NCBI GenBank assembly: GCA_036725605.1
Contig: DAIMDW010000028.1
Span: forward strand, 1 to 64,000
DNA: 64,000 nucleotides
DNA from: CALBTQ01 sp036725605
Lineage (GTDB): Bacteria > Lernaellota > Lernaellaia > Lernaellales > Lernaellaceae
Reading direction: 5' to 3'
In this document: positions 34,815 to 43,860 of the stretch, piece after piece
Layout of the letters: the number at the start of each line of letters is the position of its first letter
How positions within the stretch are numbered: the first letter of the stretch is position 1
The notes under the pieces: generated by a model
Seen by the model: only the letters and a program-made list of their open reading frames with translations
Database searches by the model: none
Told to the model about the DNA's origin: nothing
Made by a program: the position numbers and the translations under genes

Positions 34815-35389
34815 AGCCATTTCACCCATGGTCCAGGTGAACCGGACAAGCTGAATTTCCACAGGTTGATTCTGCCCGTGGAAAGCACTTCAACCGCCCG
34901 GCCCAGTTCGATTTTCGCCGAGTCGCTCGGCGCCAGGTAAATCACGCCCGCATTTTCCGCACTTCCGTTCGAACGGAACGTCACATACACCGGATTGGAA
35001 GTGGAACCCAGATGAATGGGCGAACTGAGCAACAAGCCGTCCACGCCGGTCGAGGAAACCGCGCGGATAATCACGCCGTTGCCGTAATAGCTGAAGGGAC
35101 GGGAACGCACCAGGTCCGCCAGTTCCATGCCGTCGCTGTCGCTGTCGGAATACACGTTGACCACATTGTTTTCCAAATCGAACGCGACGATGACATCGTT
35201 GCCGTATTCGACCGCCAGGGCGCGTGCTTCGCGCATTTCCATGCCCAGACTGCGGGTGAAACCATTGACCCGCACTTCCGGCAGGTACCCGCGGGCAATC
35301 GGCATCGAAGCGATGACGATGCCCATGACCGCGACAACGATCATCAGTTCGACCAAGGTAAAACCAGCCTGGCGTCCTTTCTGCCTCAT
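34811..35389 (-). CDS. FimT/GspH-like minor prepilin
   Basis: The 192-residue product carries MRQKGRQAG/FTLVELMIVVAV, a full prepilin peptidase site with Glu5. A soluble domain of the FimT/GspH kind follows (LGMEMREARALAVEYGNDVIVAF). The ATG at 35389 is chosen because the prepilin leader should be short; the longer frame to 35473 would add 28 residues. It is the first gene of the pilin operon, 80 bases downstream of a sigma-54-type promoter. Confidence 0.9.
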   Translation of the reverse strand: MRQKGRQAGFTLVELMIVVAVMGIVIASMPIARGYLPEVRVNGFTRSLGMEMREARALAVEYGNDVIVAFDLENNVVNVYSDSDSDGMELADLVRSRPFSYYGNGVIIRAVSSTGVDGLLLSSPIHLGSTSNPVYVTFRSNGSAENAGVIYLAPSDSAKIELGRAVEVLSTGRINLWKFSLSGSPGPWVKWL

Positions 35390-35468
35390 CTTGCCCGGTT
35401 CCCTTCCTGTTTTACGATACTTACCTTGTCGGTCGCTTATCGACCGGACCTTACCTTTAAATTGTAGC

Positions 35469-35484
35469 AGCAATTAATATGCCA
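35469..35484 (-). promoter_or_regulatory. Sigma-54 promoter of the minor pilin operon
   Basis: On the minus strand TGGCATATTAATTGCT matches the -24/-12 consensus TGGCAC-N5-TTGCW, with GG and GC exactly ten bases apart. Just upstream (35486-35498) lies a perfect 13-base dyad, AGCTGT-T-ACAGCT, which could bind an activator. Pilin genes are classic sigma-54 targets. Confidence 0.75.
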
Positions 35485-35643
35485 GAGCTGTAACAGCTTG
35501 ATTTTATGCATGATTAAATTCGGTTGACAACGGAACATAATATTAGAACGTTTGTAACATTACATAACGTAATGAACTTGGAAAAAGTTTTACATTTGTA
35601 ATTAAAATAGCGCGTTAAAGGAGCTTTTCCACTTTTTAAATAT

Positions 35644-36333
35644 TCACTTATTAACCGCCGGGTCAACAATCCCGGCTTCCGTAAATCCCTTCGCCCGCAA
35701 AATGCAGCTATCGCACTTCCCGCACGCACGCCCCTCCGGCGTCGGATCATAGCACGAATGAGTAAGCGACAAATCGACATTCAGCGCCTTCGCCCGCAAA
35801 ATGATCTGCGCCTTGGTCAGATGCATTAACGGTGTATGTACTTGAAATTTACCCTCTTTTTCAACTCCTGCCCGCGTGGCGAGGTTCGCGGTCTGCGCAA
35901 ACGACTCAATGAACTCCGGGCGACAATCCGGGTAGCCGCTGTAATCGAGCGCGTTGACGCCGATGAACAGGTCGAAAATTTCATTCGCTTCGGCGTAAGC
36001 CAGGGCCATCGTGAGAAAAACGGCATTGCGGGCCGGTACATATGTAATGGGGATGCCCTGCCCGATCTCCTGATCCGATCGGCTTTTGGGCACGGGCGTC
36101 GCCGGATCGGTCAGCGCCGACCCGCCGATCCAGGTCATGTCCAGCGGGACGATGACGTGCCTGGCCACGCCCATCGCGGCGCAAAGCGCCTTGGCGCGTT
36201 CGACTTCGATTGCGTGACGCTGACCGTAGGCGAAGGTCAGCGCGTGCACCCGGTAGCCGTCGGCGATCGTCCCGGCCAACACGGTGGCGCTGTCCAGACC
36301 GCCGCTGACCAGAACCACCGCTTGCTTGCTCAT
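35644..36333 (-). CDS. queC: 7-cyano-7-deazaguanine synthase QueC
   Basis: QueC converts 7-carboxy-7-deazaguanine to preQ0 using ATP and ammonia, in queuosine (or deazaguanine DNA modification) synthesis. The 229-residue protein has the PP-loop SGGLDSAT at residues 10-17, the family motif [11 protein letters not shown] and [17 protein letters not shown]. Its zinc-binding cysteines lie in [18 protein letters not shown]. All are intact and the length is standard. It ends the seven-gene operon that begins at 43663; no other queuosine gene is visible nearby. Confidence 0.97.
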   Translation of the reverse strand: MSKQAVVLVSGGLDSATVLAGTIADGYRVHALTFAYGQRHAIEVERAKALCAAMGVARHVIVPLDMTWIGGSALTDPATPVPKSRSDQEIGQGIPITYVPARNAVFLTMALAYAEANEIFDLFIGVNALDYSGYPDCRPEFIESFAQTANLATRAGVEKEGKFQVHTPLMHLTKAQIILRAKALNVDLSLTHSCYDPTPEGRACGKCDSCILRAKGFTEAGIVDPAVNK

Positions 36334-36336
36334 CGT

Positions 36337-37188
36337 CTACTCCCTGTCGGCCTTCGCCTTGAGCGCCGCCAGCCAGGCGTAGGGCACATGCAGATCGCCC
36401 ATACCGCTGCCCAGTTGGATGTCGGGCTTGGTCTGCCCGTGATAATCCGAACCGCCGGTCGGCAACAGGTGATGACGTCGGGCGATGTCGTTGTAGATCA
36501 ACACCTGCGCCGGCAGGTGCGTGCTGTACAGAACCTCCAGCCCGACCAGCCCCAGCGCGACCAGATCGCCCACCGCTTCATCCAACTCCAGCGGCGACCA
36601 CTTGTACAGGCCCGGATGCGCCAGCACCGGCAGCCCGCCCGCCTGAAGAATCAGGGACACCGATTCCTCGGGCGTGAAACGGAACTTGGGCACGTAAGCC
36701 TTGCCCTTGCGATCCAGGTAGATGTCGAAGGCCTCCTGCACCGTGGCGACCGCGCCTTTCTTGAGCAGCACCCGCGCAAAATGCGGGCGGCCAACCACGT
36801 CGCCGCCGGCTTCGGCGCGCACCTCGTCGAGGGTCATCTCGATGCCCAGTTCGTTGAAGCGTTCGATGATCCGGTCGTTGCGTTCGGCGCGCACCTGCTT
36901 GGCCCAGGCCAGTTTTTCGGCCAGATGATCGTTGTCGCCAGCGATGAAATAGCCGAGCACGTGCACCGTCTTGCCGCGCAAATCGGTGGAAAGCTCGACG
37001 CCGGGCACGACCTCGAAATTCATCTCCGCACCGGCGGCCAGTCCTTCCGCGACGCCGTCGATCGTGTCGTGATCGGTAATCGCCACCGCGCCCAAACCGC
37101 TGTCCCGTGCCAACTGCACCAACTGCGTCGGGGTGAGCGAACCGTCCGACGCGGTCGTGTGCGCATGCAGGTCAATCAATTTTTCCAT
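36337..37188 (-). CDS. PHP-domain phosphoesterase (YciV/TrpH-like)
   Basis: The 283-residue protein begins MEKLIDLHAHTTASDGSLTP and has ITDHDTIDG, the PHP metal-binding motifs (His8, His10, Asp15 and following). It ends with GGSDYHG, the last metal site. This family contains RNase AM and 3',5'-nucleotide bisphosphatases that act on short RNA ends or pAp. It lies 3 bases from queC and from the membrane protein gene in the same operon. The exact substrate cannot be told from sequence. Confidence 0.9.
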   Translation of the reverse strand: MEKLIDLHAHTTASDGSLTPTQLVQLARDSGLGAVAITDHDTIDGVAEGLAAGAEMNFEVVPGVELSTDLRGKTVHVLGYFIAGDNDHLAEKLAWAKQVRAERNDRIIERFNELGIEMTLDEVRAEAGGDVVGRPHFARVLLKKGAVATVQEAFDIYLDRKGKAYVPKFRFTPEESVSLILQAGGLPVLAHPGLYKWSPLELDEAVGDLVALGLVGLEVLYSTHLPAQVLIYNDIARRHHLLPTGGSDYHGQTKPDIQLGSGMGDLHVPYAWLAALKAKADRE

Positions 37189-37191
37189 CGG

Positions 37192-38013
37192 TTAAATATC
37201 CACGTGGAACAGGCCTTTCATCGAAAGGCCGAAAAGAATGGACAACACGAAATACACGATGATCCAGTGCATCTCCCAGCCCAGAACGTTCATTTCCACG
37301 CCGGGATAATTCACGTTGACGACGGTGATGGCGCCGTCGAGTTTTTGCTCGCCGGGGTACAGCAGACCGTCCCAGAAGTTGCCGTTGTGCCGTTGCGGGG
37401 CCAGTCGCCTGAGGCGATCGGCGTCGCCGACGACGAACCGCTTGGTGGCCGTTTGTCCGCCCACGTCGATCGTCAGCGTGTGTTCGCCCGGCGTCAGCGC
37501 CTTCACGCGCCAGGCGATTTCGCCGCTCAGCGGTTGGCGCACGGCGGCGGTCTGCACCTGCACGCCCTCGTCGGCGGTCATCGTCGCGGGCGTCTCGAAC
37601 AGGTTGACCTTCTGGTCGACCCGCACGTTGATCACCGCTTCCTCGCCGACCTGATAGGGCCGGTAGCCGTACCAGAAGTTGAGCTGCACCAGCAGCAGCA
37701 GCACCGGCACGATCATCACCGCCAACGGCCGCAACTGGTGCGCCATGTACACCGCGTTCCAGCGCAGGATGTTGCCGATCGACTTGAGCAGCACGCCCAG
37801 GCTGTCTTTGTAGAGCATGATGGCCAGGAAGTGCGCCTTGATGCGGTCCTTGGCGCGCGTGATGCCGTCCTGGTTCGAGGTGTACTTATAGATGATCAGC
37901 ATCAGCACGCCGGTCAGCACGCTGATGATGATCATGCCGGTCAGCGGCAATTTAACGAACGGTGCCATGACCAGGGAAAACGCCGCGCTCAGGCCGTTGG
38001 AAATTGTGAGCAT
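37192..38013 (-). CDS. Membrane protein of unknown function
   Basis: I do not recognise the family with confidence. The 273-residue product has an N-terminal hydrophobic segment (about 24-42), a charged loop (TRAKDRIKAHFLAIMLYKDSLG) and a second membrane helix (about 96-114). A soluble beta-rich domain of about 115 residues follows (EEAVINVRVDQKVNLFE onward), and a last helix (about 246-264) ends the protein. The helix-loop-helix N-terminal part has a vague resemblance to Oxa1/EMC3-type proteins, too weak to assert. It sits between the small RHH-like gene and the PHP gene in the phosphodiesterase operon, so it may serve the same envelope process. Confidence 0.75.
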   Translation of the reverse strand: MLTISNGLSAAFSLVMAPFVKLPLTGMIIISVLTGVLMLIIYKYTSNQDGITRAKDRIKAHFLAIMLYKDSLGVLLKSIGNILRWNAVYMAHQLRPLAVMIVPVLLLLVQLNFWYGYRPYQVGEEAVINVRVDQKVNLFETPATMTADEGVQVQTAAVRQPLSGEIAWRVKALTPGEHTLTIDVGGQTATKRFVVGDADRLRRLAPQRHNGNFWDGLLYPGEQKLDGAITVVNVNYPGVEMNVLGWEMHWIIVYFVLSILFGLSMKGLFHVDI

Positions 38014-38028
38014 CTACCGTCGCATCCT

Positions 38029-38220
38029 TTAGCTGATGTAACCGAGCCCTTGCAGCTTCTTCTTGATTTCTTCTTCGCTGTCGCCTTCGCCGATCTGCGC
38101 CAGTTCCTTTTCCAGCACGTGGCTGACGAACTCCTCGACCGACGCGTAGCCGGCCAGGTCGGCGAATTTCTTTACGCGCGCATACAGGTCCTTGTCCAGT
38201 TTCACTTTGGGTCCGAACAT
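38029..38220 (-). CDS. Small ribbon-helix-helix-like protein
   Basis: A 63-residue product starting MFGPKVKLDKDLYARVKKFAD. It has a basic strand-like start, one helix with AGYASVEEFVSHVLEKEL and a second acidic helix (SEEEIKKKLQGLG). This resembles Arc/MetJ-type or related small proteins found near alkaline-phosphatase-like genes. It lies 12 bases after the last phosphodiesterase gene, in the same operon. A DNA-binding role is inferred only from its shape. Confidence 0.7.
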   Translation of the reverse strand: MFGPKVKLDKDLYARVKKFADLAGYASVEEFVSHVLEKELAQIGEGDSEEEIKKKLQGLGYIS

Positions 38221-38232
38221 CCCCTTACCTCG

Positions 38233-40254
38233 CTATTTTCCCGTATAGATGTTTTTCCCGATCATATCCTTCGGCCGCGGCAGACCGAACAGTTCCAGAA
38301 TCGTCACCGGCAGATCCACCAGCGACGCGCCGACCAGTTCGATGCGCCGGTTGGTGAACAGACTGCCCGGCACCTCTTCGGCGGCCATGCAGTGATCGCC
38401 GCCCCATTCGTCGGTGTTGGGCCGCAGCAGCGAGCCGCGCGGGAACTTGCCCAGCGCCGTTTCCCAACTGCCGCGATAGCCGCGCGCATAGCCGATCACC
38501 AGGTCGGGCGCGTTCTTGGCGTACTCGCCCTGGTAGACCTCCGAGCCCTTGTACGCGTAGCTGATGACGTGCTTGCCGGTTTCCGGATCGACGACCTGCA
38601 GCAGCTTCTCGCGGATCTCGTTGAGCAGATTGTCGGCGTCGGAGGCGCCGACCACGCCCTTGCCCTCGCGGCCCACCAGATTCAGATACATGCTGTTGAT
38701 GCCCAACGTGTACGCCTTGGTGCCCCACCAGTTGACGTTCTGCAGAAATTCCGAATCACGATCGGACGGATCGCGCAGCTTGACGTAACCGTTGTCCAGC
38801 AGCCACGTCGAGAGGTGAAACGACTTGTAGTACGGCGCGAAGCCGTGGTCGCTCATCACCATCAACGTGGTCTTGTCGTCGATCTTCTCCATCGCTTCGC
38901 CGAGAATCTTGTCGAAGCGTTCGTAGGTGTCGCGCACGACATTCGTGAAGGCCTCGTCCTTCTCCGGCACGTAGGCCGGATGATCGTGGTCCATCGTGCG
39001 CCAGAACATGTGCGTGATCTGGTCGGAGCTGGAGAAGTAGAAAAACAGCAGGCCGTCCCGGAAACGGTCGAGCTCGTAGTGGTACAGGTCCAGCCGCTCG
39101 GCCAGCACCGTATGCGCCTGTTCGAGAAATTCCTTGTTGTCGAACACCTGCGAGGACAGCGCCTTGGTGTCCTCGGGAATGCCCTGCGTGTGGAACGGCC
39201 CGCCGCGCGCGTCGCACAGTTCGGCGGAATAATCCGACGGCGTGGAAATGGGCATCGCCGGCTCGCGCGGATCGATGTTGATCGGCGAAACGTACAGCTT
39301 GAACGGTCGCACGCTCTTGAGCAGGAAGCGCACCATGCCCTTGACGGTGACCACCAGCGGCACCATCTCAAAGCGCAGTTGCACCCAGTCGGTCCATTCG
39401 CCGACCTGCAGCACGAACTGCTCGTCGCCGACTTCCAGCAACGCGGCGTCGGCGGTCGGGTCGATAAACACGTTGAACGGCACTTCCGAATCGGGCGCCG
39501 GATCGTTCTCCGCGACTTCGACGAAGGTGTTCTTCGGCCCGATGATCTTGCCTTTGACCCGCCCTTCGATCGCCTGCACCGGGTAGACGTTGCCGCCGGT
39601 GATCTCCTCGCCCTCGGCCAGTTGCGGCGGATCGTCGGTGAAGTACGAGAAGCTGCCGTAGCCGCCGTGCAGATCGGGCGTGCCCATGCCCGACAGCGAG
39701 CGGAACGGCCCCTCGACCGGCGGGTAGTTGCTGGGCACGGCGAAGATCGTCGTGGGGATGCCCGCCTCGCCCAGGTACTCCCAGAACGCTTTGCCCTTGC
39801 GCATCAGCTTCACGCTGGCGCTGTCGCTGGGAATCATGTACTTGCCGATGTGCCAGAATTTCTCGGGCACTTCGGTTTTACTCGTCGACAGAAACGGCAG
39901 GTAGGTTTTCGGATCGCGATGAATGAAATCGAAGATGTCGTGCCCGCCGGGGTTCTTGCCGGTGATGAAGTTCGACCAGGCCACCGGGCTCTGCGGCGGA
40001 ATCGACGTGCCCAACGCGCTAAAGCCGCCCGTCTCGGCCAGACGCGAGAAGTTGGGCAGCCGGCCTTCGTCCATCCACTGGCGCACCAGCAGCGGATCGA
40101 GGCCGTCGAAACCCACGACGATCACCCGCGTGCCGTCTTTGGTGGCCGTGGGCAAACTCACATTGCCTTCGTCGCCGCAGCCCAGGGCCAGGCCGGCCGT
40201 GCCGGCCGCCAGCCCTTGCAGGAATCGACGACGCGTTATTTTTTCGCGGCTCAT
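38233..40254 (-). CDS. Tat-exported lipoprotein, type I phosphodiesterase/nucleotide pyrophosphatase-like
   Basis: The 673-residue product has a Tat signal (ITRRRFLQGLAAG) followed by a lipobox (GLALGC). An alkaline-phosphatase-superfamily domain follows: VVGFDGLDP (first metal Asp), SPVAWSNFITG (nucleophile region), VMSDHGFAPY and GGDHC (metal ligands). Such enzymes cleave phosphodiesters or pyrophosphates. The Tat route fits export of a folded metalloenzyme to the outer leaflet. The ATG at 40254 overlaps the previous stop as ATGA; the longer frame upstream is out-of-frame pde sequence. It is the third of three paralogues in tandem; the substrate is unknown. Confidence 0.9.
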   Translation of the reverse strand: MSREKITRRRFLQGLAAGTAGLALGCGDEGNVSLPTATKDGTRVIVVGFDGLDPLLVRQWMDEGRLPNFSRLAETGGFSALGTSIPPQSPVAWSNFITGKNPGGHDIFDFIHRDPKTYLPFLSTSKTEVPEKFWHIGKYMIPSDSASVKLMRKGKAFWEYLGEAGIPTTIFAVPSNYPPVEGPFRSLSGMGTPDLHGGYGSFSYFTDDPPQLAEGEEITGGNVYPVQAIEGRVKGKIIGPKNTFVEVAENDPAPDSEVPFNVFIDPTADAALLEVGDEQFVLQVGEWTDWVQLRFEMVPLVVTVKGMVRFLLKSVRPFKLYVSPINIDPREPAMPISTPSDYSAELCDARGGPFHTQGIPEDTKALSSQVFDNKEFLEQAHTVLAERLDLYHYELDRFRDGLLFFYFSSSDQITHMFWRTMDHDHPAYVPEKDEAFTNVVRDTYERFDKILGEAMEKIDDKTTLMVMSDHGFAPYYKSFHLSTWLLDNGYVKLRDPSDRDSEFLQNVNWWGTKAYTLGINSMYLNLVGREGKGVVGASDADNLLNEIREKLLQVVDPETGKHVISYAYKGSEVYQGEYAKNAPDLVIGYARGYRGSWETALGKFPRGSLLRPNTDEWGGDHCMAAEEVPGSLFTNRRIELVGASLVDLPVTILELFGLPRPKDMIGKNIYTGK

Positions 40255-42362
40255 GACGCCGCCTCCTTTCCGGATTTTTTTTCTTGCAGCAGGGATGCGC
40301 CGTCCATGTATCCCGGCTTTTGCACGCCCAATAAGTATAGCACCGTCGGCGCGATGTCCATAATCGACGGATCTTGATTGTCGAGTTTGAAGTTGGTGAA
40401 CAACACGCCCGACGCCAGCCGCGGATCGACGCAATGATCGCCGCTCCAGGCCTTGACGTTGTCGTCGATGACCGTGTCGTTGACCACGCCGGTCGTGCCG
40501 TCCCACCCGGCGCGATAACCGATGTTGTAACCGATGATCAAATCCGGCGCGTTGCCTTTGTACGGGCCGGTGTACAGCTCCTCGGCGTCCCATACCTGGT
40601 TGATCGCCGTGGCGTTCTTTTCCGCGTCGTGCAGACCGGAGAGCTTGTCGATCAGTTCGCGGCGCAATGCGGCCGCTTCCTCGCCCGGTTCGACGATCCC
40701 GTGACGCTCGCGCCCCTTGATGTTCAGGTACATGCCGCCCAGGCCGACCTGATACGCCCGGGTTTTCGACCAGTCGACGTTCGAGAGCCACTTGCCGGAC
40801 TTGCTTTCATCCTTAAGGAAGAGATAACCGTTCTGATGCAGCCACGAGTTGAGGTTGATGCCGCGGTTGAACGGCTTGAAGCCGTGGTCGCTCATCACGA
40901 AGAGCACGTCGTTCTTCTTCAGCTTCTTGATCGTACGCGCCAGCAGCGCGTCCATTTTCTTATACAGATCCAGCACGGCCGTTTCGCCGGCCGGCGAGCG
41001 TTCCTTGCCGCGCAATGCGGGGTGATCGTCGACCAGATAGCGGAAGAACATATGTTGAATGCGGTCGGTGCCGTCGAACACGCACACGACCAGGCCGCTC
41101 TTGGTTTTGGCCAGCGCGTCATTGAACATCTTCTCGCGTTCGTCGTTGATCAGGTACGTCTCTTCGAGGAACAGCTCGTCGCTGATCAGCCCCTCGTTGA
41201 GCACCCAGGTGTCTTCGGCGAGGCCCAGGTTGGCATAGGGGCCGTTGAGCTTGGACAGGTACATCGAATACGCCGCCGGGTGGCTGATGGGAAACGCCGG
41301 TTTTTCCGGATCGAGGTTGATCGGCGAGACGTACAGCGCCGGTTCGCCCGCGTAGCGCGTCAGCAGGAACCGCGCGATGCCGTTGACCTTGATGCGCAGA
41401 CTGGCCTGGAACGACAAACGCACCCACTCGGTGAATTTGCCTTCTTCCAGCACGATTTCGCGGTCGGGCAGCTTCAACGTGCGCGCGCCGTTCTTGCCGT
41501 CGAGCAGCGTGAAAGGAATCTTCATTTCCGGCGCGCTTTCGAGCAGCGCGTCGGGCGGACCGAGCAACTCGCCCTCGTAGCCCGCGCCGTTTTTCTTCAA
41601 CGGCAGAATGACGCCGCCCTCTTCCACCGCGTCGGTCCATTCCTTGGTCGTGTAGAAGCTGAAGGTGCCCTGGCTGCCGCGAATGTCGGGCACGCACATG
41701 CCCGACAGCGACACGCCGTTGAATTTCTCCGGCGGGAAGGTGATCGGCACGCGCAACACCGTCGAGAAAATGCCGTGCTCGCCCAGCACCACCCAGAACG
41801 GCTTGCTTTTGCGCAGCAGCCGGATTTCCGGTTTGCTCAGCGGAATGGTGTATTTGCCGAGCTTGATCTTGCGTTGCGCGTCGCCGATGTAGGCCGACGA
41901 CAGCGTCGGCAGATAAGTGCGCGTGTCGCGCGAGAGAAAATCGTAGATGTTGTGCCGGCCCGGATTCGCGCCGGTCATGAAGCTCGACCACGCCACCGGG
42001 CTGACCGACGGAAACGTGGTGCGCAGGCGATGAAAGCCGCCGTCCTCCGCGAGTTTCTTGAAGGTAGGCAGATGCCCCTGCTCCATCCACCGCTCGGCCA
42101 GTTGCGGGTCCATGCCGTCCAGGCCGAGCACGACCACGCGCTTGACCTTCGCATGGCGTAGCGCGCGGCGGCTCTTGAGCCACACGTAGATGAAACGCAG
42201 CGGCCAGATCGCCAGCGAAAACAGCGCCACGAAAAAGGTGGCGATCAAAAAGAAGAAGCTGGTGATGAACGCGAAGCCGGCCCCCGGTCCGACGTAGGCG
42301 TGCGCCGGGGCGGCCGCGAGCATGGCCAGCAGGAACAGACTTATCGCAACGATTCTTCGCAT
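40251..42362 (-). CDS. Membrane-anchored type I phosphodiesterase/nucleotide pyrophosphatase-like
   Basis: The 703-residue product starts with a signal-like segment ending APAHA and a hydrophobic stretch (about 28-62) that should anchor it. The alkaline-phosphatase-superfamily domain follows: VVLGLDGMDP, SPVAWSSFMTG, FVMSDHGFKPF and SGDHCVD. It is closely similar in layout to the following gene, including YLPTLSS/YLPFLST and YVSPINLDP/YVSPINIDP. The ATG at 42362 shares one base with the upstream stop. Together with its neighbours it may act on phosphorylated envelope lipids or glycans, but the substrate cannot be read from sequence. Confidence 0.9.
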   Translation of the reverse strand: MRRIVAISLFLLAMLAAAPAHAYVGPGAGFAFITSFFFLIATFFVALFSLAIWPLRFIYVWLKSRRALRHAKVKRVVVLGLDGMDPQLAERWMEQGHLPTFKKLAEDGGFHRLRTTFPSVSPVAWSSFMTGANPGRHNIYDFLSRDTRTYLPTLSSAYIGDAQRKIKLGKYTIPLSKPEIRLLRKSKPFWVVLGEHGIFSTVLRVPITFPPEKFNGVSLSGMCVPDIRGSQGTFSFYTTKEWTDAVEEGGVILPLKKNGAGYEGELLGPPDALLESAPEMKIPFTLLDGKNGARTLKLPDREIVLEEGKFTEWVRLSFQASLRIKVNGIARFLLTRYAGEPALYVSPINLDPEKPAFPISHPAAYSMYLSKLNGPYANLGLAEDTWVLNEGLISDELFLEETYLINDEREKMFNDALAKTKSGLVVCVFDGTDRIQHMFFRYLVDDHPALRGKERSPAGETAVLDLYKKMDALLARTIKKLKKNDVLFVMSDHGFKPFNRGINLNSWLHQNGYLFLKDESKSGKWLSNVDWSKTRAYQVGLGGMYLNIKGRERHGIVEPGEEAAALRRELIDKLSGLHDAEKNATAINQVWDAEELYTGPYKGNAPDLIIGYNIGYRAGWDGTTGVVNDTVIDDNVKAWSGDHCVDPRLASGVLFTNFKLDNQDPSIMDIAPTVLYLLGVQKPGYMDGASLLQEKKSGKEAAS

Positions 42363-43663
42363 CAGTTTAAATGCTCCAGCACCAGGCCGGCGACCTGGGT
42401 GATGTGCGGCACCTCGTCCACGTTCTTGGTCGTCCATAAAAAGGCGTCGTCCTGGTTGTGCATGCCGTTCAATCCGAAATGGCCGAACACCTCCGGGCGG
42501 TCGATCGCGCCCTTGAAGTCGAAACCATTAATCGACACCGCCACCAGATCCGGCGCCTGCGCGACCAACGGACCATGATACGCCTCTTCGCGATGGAAGT
42601 AACGGCGCACGAGTTTTTTGCCGTCGTATTCCAGTTCGTTCAGCGCGGCTTTCACGTCCTCGATCACCTTCGGCGCGTCGGCCGGCGCGACCTTCCCTTT
42701 GGGGAAACGATCGCTGGTGTGCACGTAGATCCGGTTCGGATCGAGCACGAACACCTTGGACGCCTCGCTGATCTGATTCAGGTCGCTGGGCGGATCGGCC
42801 GCGAAGGCGACCAGGCCCTTTTCCATCAGAAAACGGTTGAGCGCCACTTCTTTTTCCAGGGCGCAAAAACCGTGATCACTCAATAAAATCAGGCCCGACA
42901 GGCTGTCGTCCTTGGTCAGCTTGACGTACCGGTCGGCCATTTCGCCGACGAACGCGTCGACCTGCCGGTAGTAGTCGATGCACTTTTCGTGCAGTTCGTG
43001 AGCGGGATCGGTCAGCGCATGCCAGAGGTAATGGTGCAGCCGGTCGGTGCCGGTGACGACCACCTCGAAGAAATCCCACTCCTCTTCGTCCCACAGCATC
43101 GCCGCGGCCTGCTTGCGCGTCTCCAGCGTGTGGAACAACTCGCGCAGCGCCAGCGGATGATTGCGCCGCGCCGTGTTGGTGTCGATGTCGATCTCGTAGT
43201 TCATCTTGCGCAGCTTGGCGATGTACTTGGCCGGAAAAACGGCCTTGAACAGCTCGATCGCCACGAAGCCGCTGACCAGCGCCCCGGACAGCCGCCGCGC
43301 CGGGTACGTGCCGGGCTGGTTGAGCACCACGCTGCGTTTGCCCTTTTGCTCCAGCGTCTCCCAGATCGTCGGGGCCTTGAGGCTGCCGTAATTGGGGAAG
43401 GTCAGGTCGTAGCCGCCGGGCAGCAAATCGGTGAAACCGAAAATGCCGTGGCTGCCCGCATCCGCACCGGTCATGAAACTGGGCCAACTGACCGCCGAGA
43501 TTTCCGGCACGGTCACTTCCATCCGCCGCAGATTGCCTTTGGCGAAAATGTCCTTCATGCGCGGCAGCACGCCCTGCTCCATGAGTTGGCCGAGCAAGGT
43601 ATGCGGCACGCCGTCCAGCCCGACGACCACCGCTTTGTTTTTCTTCCGCGAGAACAGGCTCAT
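42362..43663 (-). CDS. Cytosolic type I phosphodiesterase/nucleotide pyrophosphatase-like
   Basis: The 433-residue product lacks a signal peptide. It has AVVVGLDGVPH, SAVSWPSFMTGADAGSHGIFGF and LLSDHGFCAL, the core alkaline-phosphatase-superfamily motifs. The last metal His appears as GMHN instead of the GDHC of its paralogues. It is the shortest of the three and the first gene of the seven-gene operon. A cytosolic paralogue ahead of two exported ones suggests a pathway that starts inside the cell. This is inference from gene order and signal peptides. Confidence 0.88.
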   Translation of the reverse strand: MSLFSRKKNKAVVVGLDGVPHTLLGQLMEQGVLPRMKDIFAKGNLRRMEVTVPEISAVSWPSFMTGADAGSHGIFGFTDLLPGGYDLTFPNYGSLKAPTIWETLEQKGKRSVVLNQPGTYPARRLSGALVSGFVAIELFKAVFPAKYIAKLRKMNYEIDIDTNTARRNHPLALRELFHTLETRKQAAAMLWDEEEWDFFEVVVTGTDRLHHYLWHALTDPAHELHEKCIDYYRQVDAFVGEMADRYVKLTKDDSLSGLILLSDHGFCALEKEVALNRFLMEKGLVAFAADPPSDLNQISEASKVFVLDPNRIYVHTSDRFPKGKVAPADAPKVIEDVKAALNELEYDGKKLVRRYFHREEAYHGPLVAQAPDLVAVSINGFDFKGAIDRPEVFGHFGLNGMHNQDDAFLWTTKNVDEVPHITQVAGLVLEHLN

Positions 43664-43860
43664 GCGCTTCTCCAGGTGCTGAAATCAAACGCCAAACAGT
43701 ACTTGGGTTGACCAAGAAAAACAAGAGGGCATTTGCGATTCAATCTCACAAATGAACCTAACCATTCGCCGCAAAACTGCCAAGATGCACCCCCCTTGCG
43801 TATGTTCTTGAACCGCGCGAAGGCTCCCGGTAGGATAGGACAACTCTCTACGGAAAGCGG

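Noticed and set aside
35836..40377. A 1513-codon open frame on the plus strand
   Set aside because: It lies antisense to queC, the PHP gene, the membrane protein and a phosphodiesterase, all with clear motifs. No motif or ribosome binding site supports it.
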